A stretch of 64,000 bases of DNA, taken from positions 1 through 64,000 of the forward strand of contig JAWSUT010000016.1 of the NCBI GenBank assembly GCA_033549345.1, in the 5' to 3' direction. The position numbers and the translations under genes were made by a program. The stretch's first letter is position 1. Each line of letters starts with the position of its first letter. This document shows, one piece after another, positions 1 to 8,300 of this stretch. The DNA is from JAWSUT01 sp033549345 (GTDB taxonomy: Bacteria > Bacillota > Dethiobacteria > Dethiobacterales > Dethiobacteraceae). Below the pieces are notes generated by a model. It was not told the DNA's origin. It saw only the letters and a list, made by a program, of their open reading frames with translations, and did no database searches.

Positions 1-126
1 CGCCAGCTGCCCCAGTTCACTGACGGTGTGTGTGACCTCAAAAGGTGAAGCCACTACTTCTCCAAATGGCCGCATGACGGCAATCATGCTTTTGCCTTTG
101 GAGACATCGATTCCAACAGCGTTCAT
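1..126 (-). CDS. IS110-family transposase, N-terminal part
   Basis: Reading leftwards from 126, the frame stays open to the window edge and begins MNAVGIDVSKGKSMIAVMRP, the typical first strand of the RuvC-like DEDD domain of IS110-family recombinases, with the first catalytic Asp in GIDVSKG. The ATG at 126 is preferred over the one at 132 because the GGGAGG at 134-139 sits 7 nt upstream of it. Only 42 residues lie in the window, so the rest of the catalytic domain and the C-terminal serine domain cannot be judged. The family moves DNA by a bridge-RNA-guided mechanism, which fits the structured non-coding stretch immediately upstream. Confidence 0.85.
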   Translation of the reverse strand, partial: MNAVGIDVSKGKSMIAVMRPFGEVVASPFEVTHTVSELGQLA

Positions 127-345
127 AGACATTCCTCCCAAATTGAATTTGCGTAATCGGTGTCCATCGTTTACTCATTGCCGATTCAATTTGCTTGGTA
201 ACACGAACGCCCCGGAATCCGGTGGTTCAACCTGCTTAAAACGAACGCTGCAATAAGAGGATGGCTGACGGTTTCGAATACGGGCGTGGATAGCCCAAAG
301 GAGTCGTCGTCAGACCAATTACTCCTCTTATTGTAGCTTAGGCAT
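127..345 (-). ncRNA. Non-coding end of the IS110 element, candidate bridge RNA
   Basis: No gene fits between the transposase start and trmL. The arms at 247-261 and 323-337 pair over 14 of 15 bases. Inside them CTGACG and CGTCAG pair again, and a GGGC/GCCC hairpin sits in the apical part. The result is a long stem with an asymmetric internal loop, transcribed in the transposase direction. In IS110 elements the non-coding end before the transposase encodes the bridge RNA, whose loops carry the target and donor guides. Exact ends, and the junction with host DNA somewhere before 400, are not determined. This is inferred from position and folding. Confidence 0.45.
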
Positions 346-416
346 GAGACGGAATGAAGCACGGCTGGCTGCCGTGCCTCATCCGCAATAATATAGTAGC
401 AAAGGAGTCGTAAGTA

Positions 417-872
417 TTGCATGTTGTCTTAGTGGAGCCGGAAATCCCCCCTAACACCGGGAATATCTCCAGAACCTGTGCTGTCACAGGAACCGGACTG
501 CATCTTGTGGAGCCGTTAGGATTTTCTCTCGACGAGCGGCAGCTTAAACGGGCCGGTCTTGATTACTGGCAGTATCTGAAACTTCAACTGCACCAGAACA
601 TTGATGACGTACTGTCCCTGGCAAACAGTAAGTTCTGGTTCTTTACAACAAAAGGTACGCAAATGTATACAGACATCAAGTACGGACCGGATGATTATCT
701 GGTGTTTGGCAAAGAGACGGCCGGACTCCCGGCTGCGCTTCTGGCGACCTACCCCGACCGATGTATCCGCGTACCTATGGGACGTGAAGTACGTTCACTT
801 AATCTTTCAAATGCCGTAGCCATAGTTCTTTATGAAGCACTGCGCCAACAGGGCTTTCCAGATATGAACTAA
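417..872 (+). CDS. trmL: tRNA (cytidine(34)-2'-O)-methyltransferase TrmL
   Basis: This 151-residue protein is a small SPOUT-class methyltransferase that 2'-O-methylates the wobble nucleotide of tRNA-Leu using S-adenosylmethionine. It opens HVVLVEPEIPPNTGNISRTC (motif 1, conserved Asn and Arg). It then has FGKETAGLP and ends with CIRVPMGREVRSLNLSNAVA, the knotted SAM-binding motifs 2 and 3. The length equals that of YibK/TrmL proteins, which lack extra RNA-binding domains. The start is TTG 417, served by AAAGGAG at 401-407, and no nearer ATG is in frame. It stands alone between the IS110 end and the copper genes. Confidence 0.93.
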   Translation: MHVVLVEPEIPPNTGNISRTCAVTGTGLHLVEPLGFSLDERQLKRAGLDYWQYLKLQLHQNIDDVLSLANSKFWFFTTKGTQMYTDIKYGPDDYLVFGKETAGLPAALLATYPDRCIRVPMGREVRSLNLSNAVAIVLYEALRQQGFPDMN

Positions 873-881
873 AAGATGCAG

Positions 882-910
882 TTGACATTTCTCAACAAAC
901 GGTGTATGCT
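882..910 (+). promoter_or_regulatory. Sigma-A promoter of csoR-copZ
   Basis: TTGACA at 882-887 and TATGCT at 905-910 are separated by 17 bp. The next bases lead straight into the GC-rich operator before csoR. Confidence 0.75.
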
Positions 911-917
911 GTTTTTA

Positions 918-934
918 ATCCCCCCGGAGGGGGT
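918..934 (+). promoter_or_regulatory. Probable CsoR operator
   Basis: A C-tract facing a G-tract (ATCCCCCCGGAGGGGGT) lies just downstream of the csoR -10 box and before the GGGAGG ribosome site. CsoR/RcnR-type repressors bind such G/C-tract inverted repeats flanked by A/T. The placement predicts autoregulation that copper would relieve. Confidence 0.6.
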
Positions 935-947
935 GGGAGGTGAATGG

Positions 948-1214
948 ATGCAGGGCGAGAGAAAAAGTGATACACTGCGCCGGTTAAAGACCGCCGGCGG
1001 GCACCTCAAAGCTGTGGAACGGATGATCGATGAAGACAAATACTGTGCGGACATTTTACTGCAGCTCCAGGCTGTTATTGCTTCACTGGAAAAGGCAAGT
1101 AATTTGATTCTGGAGAATCATCTGGAAACTTGTATTCGTGCGGCCATTCGCCGCGGCGAAGAAGAAGACGTAATCAAAGAGATGAAGACGTTCGTGAAGT
1201 TTAACCGGAAATAG
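948..1214 (+). CDS. csoR: CsoR-family copper-sensing repressor
   Basis: This 88-residue all-helical repressor carries the Cu(I) triad of true CsoR proteins: Cys33 in YCADIL and His58/Cys62 in NHLETC. That separates it from the nickel or formaldehyde branches of the family. Cu(I) binding releases CsoR from its operator. The start chosen is ATG 948, 7 nt after GGGAGG (935-940). The ATG at 944 is in another frame, and the upstream in-frame extension would have to read through the operator. The next gene encodes a copper chaperone, which supports copper specificity. A P-type ATPase CopA is not in the window. Confidence 0.9.
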   Translation: MQGERKSDTLRRLKTAGGHLKAVERMIDEDKYCADILLQLQAVIASLEKASNLILENHLETCIRAAIRRGEEEDVIKEMKTFVKFNRK

Positions 1215-1310
1215 ATTAATGGGCCGGGTCATAAACCGGGCGCAAGCGGGCAACGCTATCAAAAACGGTTAGAAAAAATTAACCGCTTAAAGCGGTAAGG
1301 AGGAAATTAT

Positions 1311-1520
1311 ATGTCTGAAAAACTGTCCCTGTCTGTTGCGGGAATGTCGTGTAACCATTGTAAAATGAAAATTGAAAAAGCGTTGAAGACTCTCGATGGT
1401 GTGGAAGACGCCAGCGTCAATCTGGAAAAGGGCACAGCGGACATTTCCTATGATGCGGGAAAAGTCAGCGAAGATGACCTCAGGGCTGTAATCGGCGATG
1501 CCGGCTATGAAGTGAAGTAG
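1311..1520 (+). CDS. copZ: Copper chaperone CopZ (HMA domain)
   Basis: A 69-residue single heavy-metal-associated domain with the Cu(I) site in VAGMSCNHC (MxCxxC) near residues 11-17 and a ferredoxin-like beta-alpha-beta-beta-alpha-beta length. It would carry Cu(I) in the cytoplasm to an exporter or to CsoR. The ATG at 1311 follows AAGGAGG. A small palindrome (ACCGCTTAAAGCGGT, about 1283-1297) sits immediately before that ribosome site and could influence translation. It is 96 bp after csoR with no clear promoter between, so co-transcription is likely, and an intrinsic terminator follows directly. Confidence 0.92.
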   Translation: MSEKLSLSVAGMSCNHCKMKIEKALKTLDGVEDASVNLEKGTADISYDAGKVSEDDLRAVIGDAGYEVK

Positions 1521-1543
1521 CCGGCTGATGCCGGTTTTTTTTT
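1521..1543 (+). terminator. Intrinsic terminator after copZ
   Basis: CCGGC-TGAT-GCCGG hairpin followed by a run of nine T residues. Confidence 0.85.
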
Positions 1544-1552
1544 AAGATTAAA

Positions 1553-1576
1553 AAGGCTGTACATTTGTACAGCCTT
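1553..1576 (-). terminator. Terminator of the M23 lipoprotein gene
   Basis: Perfect 10-bp arms AAGGCTGTAC/GTACAGCCTT around a 4-nt loop. On the minus strand a T-run follows. The arm overlaps the stop codon of the gene at 1575-2372. Confidence 0.8.
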
Positions 1577-2372
1577 AGCGGTCAAGTATCCCGGTATAAA
1601 TTGTTCTAACTTCTGAGGGCGTCCTGTCTTTCCCCAGAAAAACATCGTCCTGCCATATTTCAAAATGTAAATGGGGGGATGAGGCAGTGCTGAGAACTTT
1701 GCCCACGACGGCTGACTTCGTCCCCGAATTTCCCATTGTGCCCACCACCCGGCCTGCTTCGATGGTGTCGCCTACCACCAGTCCCGGCTCCACAGTTTCC
1801 AGATGAGCATAACGGGTCACAATGCCGTATTCATGCTCGATCCAGACCTGCCTGCCCCTGAGTTTGTCCAATATATCATCGGGCGTAATTTCTGCTTCGG
1901 CAGAAATCCGGATAGCTTCATCGTATTCAGCAAGTGTCAGTTCCACAAAATCATAATCGGCCCGGATGACCGTACCCGGTGCCACAGAGAGCACTGCCGT
2001 ACCCCGGGCGCCAAAATAGTCAAGTCCCTCGTGATAGCCATTTCTGTATGGCCTTGGTGCGTTTGGCATGTTGCTTTCGTATATTGTAACCTCGGCACCC
2101 TGGATTGGCGAAGCCATAAACTGCAGCGCCGCAACAAGTTCATCCGCCGGTGATGTGAGAAAATCAAAGGAAACCGGCTCTTCCACCGGTTCCGGTTCCA
2201 CATCTTCACCGGGTTCTTCCCCTGGAGTATCCCCCAAGGGCTCTTCTTCCTCACCGGAGGGTGATGTTACAGGAACTGATTCGTCGTTATTGTCGGGAAT
2301 GCTGTATGTGCCTTCTACTCCGCAGCCGGTCAGCAGCAGAGACATAATCAGAAAAATAAGAACTCGTTTCAT
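1575..2372 (-). CDS. M23-family peptidase lipoprotein
   Basis: This 265-residue exported protein has a lipobox (LLTGC, Cys17), an acidic Glu/Pro/Ser-rich linker (about residues 25-70) and a C-terminal LytM/M23 peptidase domain. Zinc motifs are visible: HEGLD (HxxxD, about 114-118) and HLHFE (HxH, about 236-240), with YAHL between. Such enzymes cut peptidoglycan peptide cross-links or, if inactive, activate amidases. All ligands are present, so activity is expected. A sizeable insert (about 140-170) separates the first ligand pair from the rest. It is monocistronic with its own terminator. Confidence 0.85.
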   Translation of the reverse strand: MKRVLIFLIMSLLLTGCGVEGTYSIPDNNDESVPVTSPSGEEEEPLGDTPGEEPGEDVEPEPVEEPVSFDFLTSPADELVAALQFMASPIQGAEVTIYESNMPNAPRPYRNGYHEGLDYFGARGTAVLSVAPGTVIRADYDFVELTLAEYDEAIRISAEAEITPDDILDKLRGRQVWIEHEYGIVTRYAHLETVEPGLVVGDTIEAGRVVGTMGNSGTKSAVVGKVLSTASSPHLHFEIWQDDVFLGKDRTPSEVRTIYTGILDR

Positions 2373-2491
2373 TTTACTACCCCTATTCTAAAAAATCCTT
2401 CATTTAAATATTCAACGTGGAAATCATAAATCCCTTTTGCAAACACAGATAAATACTTTCCAGTATTTGTTCAAAGATTGGTCACATTTAC

Positions 2492-2520
2492 TTGACAAGA
2501 GTTTATAAACAAAATATAGT
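2492..2520 (+). promoter_or_regulatory. Sigma-A promoter of the PerR-type gene
   Basis: TTGACA at 2492-2497, 17-bp spacer, TATAGT at 2515-2520, about 50 bp before the start codon. Confidence 0.7.
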
Positions 2521-2568
2521 AAAATTAGCTCGAGCTCTTCAGTACCAGTTGAAATGAGGCGATTTACA

Positions 2569-2973
2569 ATGACTCAACTTCCCAGAATCCACAGAATGAC
2601 AAAGCAGCGTCAGATCATTCTGGAGGTACTTCGCAGCACGAGATCTCATCCTACCGCCGACTGGATTTATGAGCAGGTTAGACAGTCTGTTCCGCGTATC
2701 AGCCTGGGGACTGTTTACCGCAACCTGCGCGTCCTCAAGGATATGGGTGATATCCAGGAACTGAACTACGGTAGTACATATAGCCGGTTTGACGCCAATT
2801 CACAGCCACATTACCATTTTGTCTGTCAGGGCTGCGGCACGGTGATGGATATTGACATGCCTGTATTGACCGAGTATGACAGGCAGGTGGCTGACGCTGT
2901 TAAAGGACATGTGGATTTTCACAGAATGGAATTCTATGGCACCTGTCCTGACTGTACAGACATTAGGGTTTAA
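2569..2973 (+). CDS. perR: Fur-family regulator of the PerR type
   Basis: A 134-residue winged-helix metalloregulator. The structural Zn site is present as CQGC (86-89) and CPDC (126-129). The regulatory metal ligands match Bacillus PerR one for one with a constant offset of ten: His27, Asp75, His81, His83 and Asp94. Asp at the position equal to PerR Asp104 favours PerR (Fe-dependent peroxide sensing by His oxidation) over Fur or Zur. ATG 2569 is chosen over ATG 2554 because GAGG (2556-2559) is 9 nt ahead of it. No katA or ahpC lies beside it. The specificity is inferred from ligands only. Confidence 0.82.
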   Translation: MTQLPRIHRMTKQRQIILEVLRSTRSHPTADWIYEQVRQSVPRISLGTVYRNLRVLKDMGDIQELNYGSTYSRFDANSQPHYHFVCQGCGTVMDIDMPVLTEYDRQVADAVKGHVDFHRMEFYGTCPDCTDIRV

Positions 2974-3002
2974 ATCGACAGACAGAATTTGCCGAAGACA
3001 AA

Positions 3003-3034
3003 AAAGCCAGGGGCTTAAAGATGCCCCTGGCTTT
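3003..3034. terminator. Bidirectional terminator
   Basis: AAAGCCAGGGGC/GCCCCTGGCTTT arms with an 8-nt loop and T-rich flanks on both strands, between the convergent perR and AI-2E-family genes. Confidence 0.85.
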
Positions 3035-3045
3035 ACTATGTCTTT

Positions 3046-4119
3046 TTAGAGTTTGACTGTCCGGCCCTCCCGCAGATAGTAATGGGTGATAATAACTTTT
3101 AGTGTGGCGGCTGCCGGAATGGCCAGAATGACACCGATGATGCCCAATAATATGCCGCCGATTAGCAGGCTCACAATGACGGTAAAGGGTCGTAAATCAA
3201 CGGCTTTACCTAACAGCAAAGGGACGAGCAGGAAGCCGTCCATAGCCTGAATTAAAACATAGATAAGAATAATCAGGATGGGGTGGGGCGTGTCGGGTGC
3301 CACAGCCAGGAGAACAGCAGGAATCCCGGCAAGGTATGGTCCGACATAGGCAATAATATTCAGCACGCCGGCAAGGACCCCAAGCATCAGGGCAAAGGGC
3401 ATACCGACAATGGCCAGTGCCATGCCGGTTACAAACCCGACAATACCACAGCGCAGGATATTGCCCCGCAGATAGGCGCCAACTTTCAGGTCAATAATCT
3501 TCAGGACATGTAAGGTTTCTTTCCGCCAGGGTACGGGGCAAAGCCGGATAATACCCTGTTTGATTGGAGAGAGGTCACGCAGCAGGTAATAAACCAGAAA
3601 CAGTACGATAATGACTTCTGTTAACCCGGAAAAAATATTGCCGGTAAGGCCTGTGAGCGTAATAACAGCCAAAAGCAGCATGTCCGGCAGGTTCTTGGCA
3701 AAATCCTGCAATGCCTGGTTAATGTTATCGCTGGCCAGAATATCGTCAATATGTCCGAGCAGCTGCGGCAGTAAAGACCGGTAGTCTGTAGCCAGATAGC
3801 TCGACAGGGCGCGAAGTTCGACTAGCAGTGTGGGAATCAATAAATAAAAGAAAATCACAACAGAACAAAGCAGAAAAGTATACACAGTCAATACCGATAC
3901 GGAATGGGGGAAGCCTTTAGCCGTCAGATAGTTTGACAGAGGGGAAATACTGTAGACAATCAGTGTAGCCACAATTAACAGGCCGATGACCCAGGCGATT
4001 TTTTGAATGAACCAGATGATGGCGATGATGGCCACCAGCAGAGAAATTATCTTAACTGCCAGCTGCCAGGCGGGTTCCTGTCCCTTTTGGCTTTCCACGA
4101 TGTCACGGCTCCTTCCCAT
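3046..4119 (-). CDS. AI-2E family transporter (PerM/TqsA-like)
   Basis: This 357-residue polytopic membrane protein has paired hydrophobic segments near the N-terminus, a soluble segment (about 90-150) and a C-terminal block of four to five helices with the family's GxL..I.AYVGP region and a PxLLGKAVDLRP stretch. The family exports autoinducer-2 in some bacteria and includes Na+/H+ antiporters in others, so the substrate cannot be named here. The start ATG at 4119 lacks a strong ribosome site, and an in-frame GTG seven codons later is possible. Confidence 0.85.
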   Translation of the reverse strand: MGRSRDIVESQKGQEPAWQLAVKIISLLVAIIAIIWFIQKIAWVIGLLIVATLIVYSISPLSNYLTAKGFPHSVSVLTVYTFLLCSVVIFFYLLIPTLLVELRALSSYLATDYRSLLPQLLGHIDDILASDNINQALQDFAKNLPDMLLLAVITLTGLTGNIFSGLTEVIIVLFLVYYLLRDLSPIKQGIIRLCPVPWRKETLHVLKIIDLKVGAYLRGNILRCGIVGFVTGMALAIVGMPFALMLGVLAGVLNIIAYVGPYLAGIPAVLLAVAPDTPHPILIILIYVLIQAMDGFLLVPLLLGKAVDLRPFTVIVSLLIGGILLGIIGVILAIPAAATLKVIITHYYLREGRTVKL

Positions 4120-4211
4120 TTACTCTCATTATAAATGGGAACGTGTGTATGCACAACAGGTTGTGCTAAATTTCTTAGCGTGAGCGTATATTGAAAGCAG
4201 GAGGTGTAGGT

Positions 4212-4466
4212 ATGACTGTTCTTATGCTGGTAATTGTTAATATCTTACTTGTAACGGGTATGGTTTTTTTGCCACCTGTCACCGGCGGCGGGCTTGGCAG
4301 CATCGTGGCCCGTGCCTGGCTGGCGTTCGGAGTGTTGATTTTATTAGGGCATTATTATCATTTTCTTGAGGAATCAGACAGAAGAAAAGCCAGGCGCGCG
4401 GCTGCGGAATTTAAGGCTCATCGTCGCTTTGTTCGTTCTGTGGAACGTAGCGCAGCACATAAGTAA
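4212..4466 (+). CDS. Small membrane protein of unknown function
   Basis: An 84-residue protein with two hydrophobic segments (about residues 2-20 and 28-47) and a strongly basic, Arg/Lys/Ala-rich tail. The ATG at 4212 is 7 nt after AGGAGG. No family is recognised. Its last 56 nt overlap the 3' end of the convergent ytrI gene, so the tail is encoded antisense to ytrI. The ribosome site and hydrophobic pattern support it, but it could be lineage-specific. Confidence 0.6.
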   Translation: MTVLMLVIVNILLVTGMVFLPPVTGGGLGSIVARAWLAFGVLILLGHYYHFLEESDRRKARRAAAEFKAHRRFVRSVERSAAHK

Positions 4467-4872
4467 CTGTTTCTGCCAGAATTACGGTTTTAACCTGCAG
4501 CTGGTAGCGTTTTTCTTCCACCTCAATAATTCGCCCGTCAAGCAGGTGAACGACCAGTGAGTGCGGGATTTTTTCCGGCTCTTCACCGATTAAATCATGA
4601 GTCAGGCGGGATACTGCTTCCTGCAGCCTGATTTCCACAAAGGAATCACGGTCCTGCTGGGAGAATTCAACCACTACTTCGCGAATCACGAGGGCACGAT
4701 GGTTTTGCCATTGGTCCTCTAATTTTTTTAGGCGCTCTTCCGTTTCATAAAGCTCTATCTTAAACTTTTCCCGGGTGATATACAGTTCGTCAATTCTGGC
4801 TGCCAGATATAAATTCATACCCGCTGCGCCCAGTATGGCGCCGGCCACTACCAGTGCAATGACTCGCCTCAT
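4411..4872 (-). CDS. ytrI: Sporulation membrane protein YtrI-like
   Basis: A 153-residue protein with one N-terminal membrane anchor (about residues 4-24), then a charged helical coiled-coil-like segment (about 30-60) and a small C-terminal domain. Sequence alone would not name it. Its position does: it overlaps ytrH by 4 bp and lies beside a divergent dnaE, the same neighbourhood as ytrI/ytrH in Bacillus subtilis, where both are forespore proteins needed for efficient sporulation. Its 3' end overlaps the opposing gene at 4212-4466. Confidence 0.7.
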   Translation of the reverse strand: MRRVIALVVAGAILGAAGMNLYLAARIDELYITREKFKIELYETEERLKKLEDQWQNHRALVIREVVVEFSQQDRDSFVEIRLQEAVSRLTHDLIGEEPEKIPHSLVVHLLDGRIIEVEEKRYQLQVKTVILAETVTYVLRYVPQNEQSDDEP

Positions 4873-5198
4873 TGCGATTTGCCGCCTGTCAGGTATAATA
4901 TTAACAGATAACCAGTGTGAGCCCCGATAAAAGCAGAAAGAATCAGTAGGACCTGTTTGGCTACAGCGTTTACCTGCATGCCAAGGAAGCCGGCTTCGAT
5001 AGCTTTGAGTGTGTCGAATGTACCGCCAAGTGCTGTAACAAGCGCCCAGATTTTTAGTTTGGCAGCCAACTCTACCATACTGTGTCCGGGAGCATGACCG
5101 GTAAATACGGCACCTAATGAACCAATCAGCGTTCCGCCGAGAATCACGCCAAAGGAAATAAAGGCGTTTAGTGTTAAGGTGTCAAACAGCTTTGCCAT
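4869..5198 (-). CDS. ytrH: Sporulation membrane protein YtrH
   Basis: A 109-residue protein with three to four hydrophobic segments and the conserved YtrH core, including ISFGVILGG, GALGGTFDTLKAIE and the QVLLILSAFIGAHTGY helix. The start is ATG 5198, 6 nt after GGAGGG, rather than the overlapping GTG at 5201. It is forespore-expressed in Bacillus and presumed to work with YtrI. The ATGA-type overlap with ytrI implies translational coupling. Its presence argues that the organism forms endospores. Confidence 0.85.
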   Translation of the reverse strand: MAKLFDTLTLNAFISFGVILGGTLIGSLGAVFTGHAPGHSMVELAAKLKIWALVTALGGTFDTLKAIEAGFLGMQVNAVAKQVLLILSAFIGAHTGYLLILYLTGGKSQ

Positions 5199-5318
5199 CA
5201 CATACCCTCCCCGTATTTATGTGTATGGTAAAAAAGAATCTTTTAGACATCACTACAGAAAAGGAAAATTAGTGAAAAAAAAAGAATAATGTAGGTAGAA
5301 CAACAACGAGGTGACGAC

Positions 5319-8300
5319 ATGGGCAACAGTAACTTTGTGCATCTGCACGTGCACACGGAATATTCCCTGCTTGATGGTGCCAGCAGGGTAAAAGATACGA
5401 TTGAACGGGCTGCCGGGCTGGGTATGCCCGCTTTGGCCATTACAGATCATGGTGTGATGTACGGCGTAATTGATTTCTATAAAAAAGCAAAGGCTGCCGG
5501 AATCAAGCCGATCATCGGCTGTGAAGTGTATGTGTCACCGCGCAGGCGCATTGACCGTGATCCGCGTCGAGACAGCAAACAGCACCATCTGGTGCTTCTG
5601 GCAAAGGACAAAGAAGGCTATCAAAACCTGATGGAACTTGTCAGCCGTGGTTTCAGTGAAGGCTTTTATTACAAACCGCGCGTGGACCATGACCTCTTAA
5701 AGCAGTATTCCCGGGGGCTAATAGCACTCTCTGCCTGCCTTGCCGGTGAGATCCCCATGGCGCTGCTTGAGGGCCGGGAGGAAGACGCACGGAACCTTGT
5801 TCGTTTTTACCGGGAAACATTTGGCAGCGAAAACTATTTTCTTGAACTCCAGAACCACGGCATTGAAGAACAGAAAACGGTAAACCCGCATATTATCAAC
5901 CTGGCGAAGGATACCGGTACACCTTTGATTGTTTCTAATGATTTACATTACACCAACAAAAGTGATGCGCATGCACATGATGTCCTGCTTTGCATTCAGA
6001 CAGGGAAGACACTGGATGACGAGAACAGGATGCGCTTTTCCACAGAAGAATTCTATCTTAAATCGGCCGAAGAAATGTCTTCTCTTTTTCCCGACCTTCC
6101 TGAGACGGTGGAAAACACGCTGGAAATAGCCCGGATGTGTAATCTGGATTTTGAGTTTGACAAGACACATTTGCCCCTTTATGAAATTCCCCGGGAATTT
6201 GATGAGAACAGCTATCTACGCAAAGTATGCCTGCAGGGTGCGAAAGACCGGTATGGCGCTAGTTTGCCGGAGGATGTGGCAAAACGGCTGGACTATGAAC
6301 TTGGCGTCATCGCCCAGATGGGCTATGCTTCGTATTTTCTTATTGTCTGGGATTTTGTGCGCTATGCCCATGAAAACGGTATACTGGTGGGCCCCGGGCG
6401 GGGGTCTGCTGCAGGCAGCCTTGTTGCATACAGTCTTGGCATTACCAATATTGACCCTTTGAAATACGGCCTGCTTTTTGAGCGGTTTTTGAATCCTGAA
6501 CGGGTAACCATGCCTGATATCGATATCGATTTCTGCTATGAAAAACGGGAAAAAGTCATTGAATACGTTGTGGAGAAATACGGCGAGGAAGCTGTGGCGC
6601 AAATTATCACGTTCGGTACGATGGCCGCCAAAGCTGCTATCCGTGATGTGGGCAGGGCGCTGAACTTTCCTTATTCGGACGTGGATAGGATTGCCAAACT
6701 GATACCGATGGAGCTAAATATCTCCATCGCCGATGCATTGGACAAGTCACCGGATTTAAAGGAACTCTACAGTAAAGACCCCAAAGTACACCAGCTCATT
6801 GACCTGAGTATTGCTGTGGAAGGCCTGCCAAGGCATGCTTCCACGCATGCTGCAGGGGTTGTGATTTCCGGAGAGCCGCTTGTGAGGCATGTTCCGCTGC
6901 AGAAATCCGGTGAGGACGGTATGGTAACCCAGTTTCCCATGGGGACGTTGGAAGAGCTGGGACTGTTAAAGATGGATTTCCTGGGTTTGCGGACACTGAC
7001 AATAATGGGAGAGGCCGTACGGCTTATTAAAGAATCCACCGGTATTGATGTTGACTTATCCGAGCTTCCCCTGGACGACGAAACCACCTACAGTCTGTTA
7101 TCCCAGGGAGATACCGCAGGCATTTTCCAGCTTGAATCCTCAGGGATGCGCAGTATTCTACGTGAACTCAAACCAAACGTTTTTGAAGATATCATCGCTG
7201 TGGTGGCGCTTTATCGTCCGGGCCCCATGGAACAAATCCCCACCTTTATTCAGAGCAAGCACGGGTATAAGCCCATTCATTATCTCCATCCCGACCTGGA
7301 ACCGATTCTCAAAGAGACGTACGGTGTAATGGTTTATCAGGAGCAAATTATGCAGGTCTCATCTGCCATGGCCGGATTTTCTCTGGGCGAATCAGACCTG
7401 CTGCGACGTGCCATTGGTAAGAAAAAGATTGAGATACTAAATCAGCAGCGGGAAGTTTTTGTTAAGGGCTGTGTTGAAAACGGTCATACCAAAAAGCTGG
7501 CGGACGAGCTTTATGATCTGATTGTAAAGTTTGCTTCCTACGGTTTTAACAAATCACACGCTGCCGCATATGCTCTTGTGGCTTACCAGACAGCATATCT
7601 GAAAGCCAATTTCCCCACTCAGTTCATGGCCGCACAGTTGACCGGCGTAATGGCCACAAGTGATAAAGTGGCGGGCTATATTGCCGACTGTAAACGAATG
7701 GGTATATCCGTGCTGCCGCCGGATATTAACCTCAGCGGTGCCAACTTTACTGTTACAGATGAAAAAATCATTCGCTATGGGTTGTCTGCAGTAAAAAATG
7801 TAGGCCTCGGTGCCATTGAGTCTGTTTTGGCTGCGCGTGCCAACCAGGGAGAGTTTACTTCGCTGCGGGATTTCTGCTCCCGTGTGGATCTGCGCAGCTG
7901 CAATAAGAAAGTTCTGGAAAGCCTGATTAAAAGCGGTGCGTTTGATTGTCTCGGTGCAAACAGAAATCAATTGCTGGCCGTTTTGGATGAGACAGTGTCA
8001 GCCGTACAAACAATGAACAAAGAGCGGCAAAACGGACAAATGTCAATGTTTGAAATTGCCGATGATGATGATGAATGGGTCAGGCTGCACGACGACCTGC
8101 CTGATTTGCCTGAGCCGCCGCCGCGTGAACGTCTGGATATGGAGAAGGATACACTGGGACTGTATATCAGTGGGCACCCTCTCGAAGAATATGAAGGTGT
8201 CCTGCGAAGCTACCCGAGCATTTCTACCGCTGCTAAACTAAAGAACGTGCCCGACAACACGCAGGTGGTTTTGGCAGGGATGATTGGCAGCGTGAAAAAT

